Origin: an uncultured Collinsella sp.
Lineage (GTDB): Bacteria > Actinomycetota > Coriobacteriia > Coriobacteriales > Coriobacteriaceae
Direction: 5' to 3'
NCBI GenBank assembly: GCA_937997605.1
Contig: CALLFD010000412.1
Span: 1 to 25,169 of the forward strand
DNA length: 25,169 bases
The notes under the pieces were generated by a model, which was not told where the DNA came from, made no database searches, and was given only the letters and a program-made list of their open reading frames with translations. The translations under genes were made by a program, and so were the position numbers. Each line of letters starts with the position of its first letter. Positions within the stretch are counted from its first letter, which is position 1. This document shows, piece after piece, positions 21,942 to 25,169 of this stretch.

Positions 21942-24158
21942 TCAACCGCCGGCGGGAACGTCGACACAGCTTTCAAGGTAGCTCTTCATGATGTCTTCCA
22001 ATGTGGGCACGCGCCCTTCGGCCAATATGCCCAAGGCATCCAGCACATCGAATACGGCGGTTGCGTCATCGGCCCCGAGAAGGTCTTTGTTGCACTGGTT
22101 CAACCTCGCATCGAGCACAGTATGCCCGCGCCGCGCGGCCACCCTTGCAAGGGCATCGCCATCGGCAATCAGTGGGTGCCTTTGGATTTCGAAAACCAGC
22201 CCATACTCTTCGCCGGGCTTTCTGGAATCGAGATCAAACGCGAGTCCGATCTCTTGGACAACGAGCCATGTTTCGGCATATAGCTTCCCCGCCTCATCCA
22301 AGAATAGCCTCGTCATAGCGGGCACGAAATCCCCATACCCAAGAAATTTCCCGCAAAGAAGCGTTTTCGACAGGGAAGAGACCTTCGGATAGCGAGACAG
22401 CCACGCCCTGCCCTCTCGAGTTTTAAGCAAGGGGCAAACCTCTTCGGGATTTCCAAGCATTTCCGTAAGTATGTAGAACCTGGCACAGAAGGCGGCGGCG
22501 GTCCTGTTAATCCGAATGCCGGGCGCGTCATGGCCCATCGGAGTCTCGAAGCCGGCGGCCCTTTCATATGCGACCCTGCACTCCGCACGCATACCAAGCA
22601 AGGCGTAGCACAGGCTCATCTCGAAATAGGGATATCCGAGGGACGGTTGCTTATTGAGCGCGGCGAGGCGCTCTTCGGCAATCGAGAGCTGCAATTTCGC
22701 CACCTCGGGTTTGTCGTACAGTGTCAGCCGGGCAAGCTGCCATCGACACTCGAGCGCCGCCATAACCTGCAGGCTTCTCTCAAGGAGGCCTATAGCCTCA
22801 TCAGTGTACGACACGGCGCGCTCAACGCTCTCTCCAACCATTAAGGCTAGGGCAGCGCGTTCTCGCAGCACTTGGGAGCGCCGCAGAATCGCCTCGGGAG
22901 GAAGGCCATCCTCCATCACATCCAAGTCATGCTCCGCGTCCCCATCCTTGAAATACCGCATTACGCTCTCAGCCAAAGTATTTGGGAAGCGGTCATTCAC
23001 CGCCAAGCCCGAAAGCATCGCACTCAGGTTCTTATGGGCATAGTAGCGTGCATCGGGGTCGCTTACGCACAAAAACCGATCGCATCGAGCGAAGAAATTG
23101 AGCACGGGTGCGGGATCGAGCCCGTCGGACCACGCGATTCTGCCCAGGCTCGCCATAGCGACGACGCGCTGTTGCTCGGAAAGGGAGGCATTGCTGAGGG
23201 TGTTTTTGACCTCGACCAAATACAGCTTGTTCCTGTCCTCGATACTTGTCCCTATCTGCCTCATGAAAAGAAGCCGCAGATTGAAGAGCTGCCCAAAATC
23301 GTTGGGGCCAATCGGAGCAAGCGCCTTTTCGCATTCCTCAATCAACCCCCACCCTTCTTTAACGCCGCCATCAGGCAAGCCGATTTTCGTTTTATTCAAT
23401 GCTGCGTTCTCAAACAGCAGCAAGAGGAACGACTTATTCCGAACGCCCAGACGCTTAGCTTCGCGATACGTCTTCTTGAACTCGTCGTCGGCGACTTTGA
23501 ACTGACCGTTCACGACATAGCTAATCGCGCGGTTGTGCCAAAGCTGGACCGTGATGAAAGGGTCTGTCTTGTCGGTTTTCTCGGCCAAGGCGCTTTCGAG
23601 CTCCGCTTGCGACCCAGCACGATCGCAAGCGGCGTCCGCGATAATATGGAGGGCGAAATGCCTGAAAGCCGGCTCTAAGTTTTCGTTCTCAAGCATTCTT
23701 TTCGCAACGCCGTTGTTTCCCAAGTAGATGTTGCAGAAAATCCTATCCTTGTCGAGGCAGGTGAGCTGCATTCTGGACAGTCGATCACGGTCAACCGAGT
23801 TCATCAGCCTGAAGGCAGCTACATAGTCGCATTCGGGAAGAGAGGGATCCGCCTTGTCCACTATGTCATCGAGCTGCTGCGCACACCAAAAATAGTTGAC
23901 GAGAAGAGCGAACAGACTCAACGCGAGAAAGGGCGATGCCACACCCGCCAACCATAAAAGGCTAAGCTTTACCGATGCAAACAATGCATCGGACGCCAGT
24001 GCTGCAACATAGATACCGGCCTTGTAAAACCGCGCCAAAGCCTGCTTACGCAACCACAGCAAAAACAGCCCGACGACAATCGAAAACGCCAGGATAGAAT
24101 GGGCCGGGTCAGGCCCCGTGACGATATCAATCGCAGCAAGGATATCTTGGAACGCCAT
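21942..24158 (-). CDS. large membrane protein with TPR-like helical domain
   Basis: The 738-aa product starts at ATG 24158 with GGAGG 3 nt upstream. It has three hydrophobic segments near the start (about 20-37, 48-70 and 72-92), followed by ~640 residues of alternating helices without further membrane segments. Typical repeat texts are WHNRAISYVVNGQFKVADDEF, helices in ALMVGESVERAVSYTDEAI and YFEMSLCYALLGMRAECRVAYERAA, which suggest degenerate TPR repeats. Such proteins scaffold partners at the membrane; the partner is unknown here. It lies between the transposon relics and ugd, with its own ribosome site. No enzymatic motif is seen. Whether it belongs to the island or the ugd polysaccharide region cannot be decided from the sequence. 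Confidence 0.75.
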   Translation of the reverse strand: MAFQDILAAIDIVTGPDPAHSILAFSIVVGLFLLWLRKQALARFYKAGIYVAALASDALFASVKLSLLWLAGVASPFLALSLFALLVNYFWCAQQLDDIVDKADPSLPECDYVAAFRLMNSVDRDRLSRMQLTCLDKDRIFCNIYLGNNGVAKRMLENENLEPAFRHFALHIIADAACDRAGSQAELESALAEKTDKTDPFITVQLWHNRAISYVVNGQFKVADDEFKKTYREAKRLGVRNKSFLLLLFENAALNKTKIGLPDGGVKEGWGLIEECEKALAPIGPNDFGQLFNLRLLFMRQIGTSIEDRNKLYLVEVKNTLSNASLSEQQRVVAMASLGRIAWSDGLDPAPVLNFFARCDRFLCVSDPDARYYAHKNLSAMLSGLAVNDRFPNTLAESVMRYFKDGDAEHDLDVMEDGLPPEAILRRSQVLRERAALALMVGESVERAVSYTDEAIGLLERSLQVMAALECRWQLARLTLYDKPEVAKLQLSIAEERLAALNKQPSLGYPYFEMSLCYALLGMRAECRVAYERAAGFETPMGHDAPGIRINRTAAAFCARFYILTEMLGNPEEVCPLLKTREGRAWLSRYPKVSSLSKTLLCGKFLGYGDFVPAMTRLFLDEAGKLYAETWLVVQEIGLAFDLDSRKPGEEYGLVFEIQRHPLIADGDALARVAARRGHTVLDARLNQCNKDLLGADDATAVFDVLDALGILAEGRVPTLEDIMKSYLESCVDVPAGG

Positions 24159-24282
24159 AATCCTCCGCTAGACTCGAGTCCAATACTCGTTTGCTATTGT
24201 AGCTTGCATTCTGCATTGATCTTCCTTCATGTAGTTTCAAATCGAACACATGTTTTGTTTTTAGGAACAGAGTTACATCAAA

Positions 24283-24316
24283 GGAGGCCGTATCAGCCAA
24301 CGCTGATACGGCCTCC
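24283..24316 (-). terminator. perfect 15-bp hairpin after ugd
   Basis: GGAGGCCGTATCAGC (24283-24297) pairs perfectly with GCTGATACGGCCTCC (24302-24316) around CAAC. On the minus strand TTTGATG follows. It lies 52 nt past the ugd stop, and so most likely ends that transcript. Confidence 0.8.
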
Positions 24317-24367
24317 CTCTAGATTCGATTTTTGTATATCACCAGATCCTGGGAGTACACCTCTCCC

Positions 24368-25169
24368 CTAGTCCCTCTTAAACAGATCCCTCGTGTACAC
24401 CTTGTCCGCCACGTCCGCGAGCTCATCGCTCCAGCGGTTGGCCACGATCACGTCGCAGCCGGCCTTGAAGGCCTCCAGGTCGTGCGTGACCTCGGACCCG
24501 AAGAACTCCGGCGCGTCCAGCGTGGGCTCGTAGACCACCACGGGTACGCCCTTGGCCTTCACGCGCTTCATGACGCCCTGGATGGAGCTCGCGCGGAAGT
24601 TGTCGGAGTTGGACTTCATCGTCAGGCGGTAGACGCCCACGACAGGCTTCGGCTTGCCCTCGTACACGCGGTCCCACACCATCTGAAGCACCTCGTCGGC
24701 GACGAAGTCCTTGCGCGTGCGGTTGGCATCCACGATGGCCTCGATCAGGTTCTGGGGCACGTCCTTGTAGTTCGCCAGCAGCTGCTTGGTGTCCTTGGGC
24801 AGGCAGTAGCCGCCGTAGCCGAAGCTGGGGTTGTTGTAGTGGCTGCCGATGCGCGGCTCCAGGCACACGCCGTCGATGACGTCGCGGGTGTTGAGGCCGC
24901 GGACCTCGCAGTAGGTGTCGAGCTCGTTGAAGTAGGCCACGCGCAGCGCCAGGTAGGTGTTGGCGAACAGCTTAACGGCCTCGGCCTCGGTGGTGCCCAG
25001 CACGAGCTCGGGGATGCCCTTCGAGCCGTCGGCGTTCAGGCGGTCGAGCTCTGCGGGGTCGGCGCCCTGCGCGAGCAGCCCGGCGAACTTCTCCGCCGCC
25101 ACCACGGCCTCGGCGTCGTCCTTCGGCGCGCCAACCACGATGCGGCTGGGGTGCAGGTTGTCGTAGAGC
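24368..25169 (-). CDS. ugd: UDP-glucose 6-dehydrogenase, C-terminal part (runs off the window)
   Basis: The frame is open to the right edge, so only the C-terminal ~266 residues are present; no start is in the window. The UDP-glucose/GDP-mannose dehydrogenase family is clear: KLFANTYLALRVAYFNEL helix, then RIGSHYNNPSFGYGGYCLPK with the catalytic Cys, DTKQLLANY, and the C-terminal UDP-binding-type domain with GVYRLTMKSNSDNFRASS. The enzyme oxidises UDP-glucose to UDP-glucuronate for surface polysaccharide. GDP- or UDP-ManNAc dehydrogenases are the alternatives. It is GC-rich and probably core or capsule-locus DNA, marking the edge of the accessory region. Confidence 0.88.
   Translation of the reverse strand, partial: LYDNLHPSRIVVGAPKDDAEAVVAAEKFAGLLAQGADPAELDRLNADGSKGIPELVLGTTEAEAVKLFANTYLALRVAYFNELDTYCEVRGLNTRDVIDGVCLEPRIGSHYNNPSFGYGGYCLPKDTKQLLANYKDVPQNLIEAIVDANRTRKDFVADEVLQMVWDRVYEGKPKPVVGVYRLTMKSNSDNFRASSIQGVMKRVKAKGVPVVVYEPTLDAPEFFGSEVTHDLEAFKAGCDVIVANRWSDELADVADKVYTRDLFKRD

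Noticed and set aside
21536..22392. Plus-strand frames over the IS3 relic and the end of the TPR-like gene
   Set aside because: They are antisense to recognisable IS3 orfA text and to the 738-aa frame with a good ribosome site.

Overview
The window reads like an accessory (variable) region of a gut Actinomycetota chromosome, most likely a Collinsella-type Coriobacteriia. This is an inference from the mixed base composition (GC-rich wall-protein and ugd genes beside AT-richer defence genes), the LPKTA-sorted surface proteins and the protein style. No rRNA or other species marker is present.

Layout. 1-2711: a DUF559-like nuclease-fold hypothetical, tRNA-Val(CAC) with promoter and terminator, and a DUF3825 protein, all on the minus strand. 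2712-4290: a decayed patch with three copies of a TTGGTCG...CGACCAA hairpin, a RelB-like small antitoxin, an MNT-type nucleotidyltransferase broken by an in-frame TAA, and a small hypothetical. 4378-7415: a one-TM protein divergent from a DUF2971-like protein and a third unknown with a possible nuclease motif; together they could be an undescribed module. 7755-9025 and 13351-14638: two paralogous LPxTA wall-protein genes with their 5' leaders, forming direct repeats around an AbiL-like ATPase/TOPRIM pair and an ApeA-like HEPN protein. 14833-17657: a wrecked type I restriction locus (hsdM tail, hsdS head, with an intact transglutaminase-fold gene between them) abutting a two-gene CBASS operon (CD-NTase with AGS-C sensor plus a one-TM effector of unassigned fold). 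17674-18058: an Abi_2 HEPN relic whose RNICAH motif is destroyed by a 2-nt deletion. 18480-20244: an AIPR protein with promoter and terminator. 20324-21817: relics of four transposase families (IS66, IS21, IS256, IS3) packed end to end. 21942-24158: a 738-aa membrane TPR-like protein. 24368-end: the C-terminal part of UDP-glucose 6-dehydrogenase.

The region is a defence island: AbiL-like, ApeA-like, CBASS and AIPR appear intact, while a type I R-M system, an MNT/antitoxin locus and an Abi_2 gene are in decay. The least explained parts are the 4378-7415 module, the CBASS effector, the transglutaminase-fold gene inside the R-M locus, and the direct-repeat arrangement around AbiL and ApeA. All family assignments come from motif reading without database searches.
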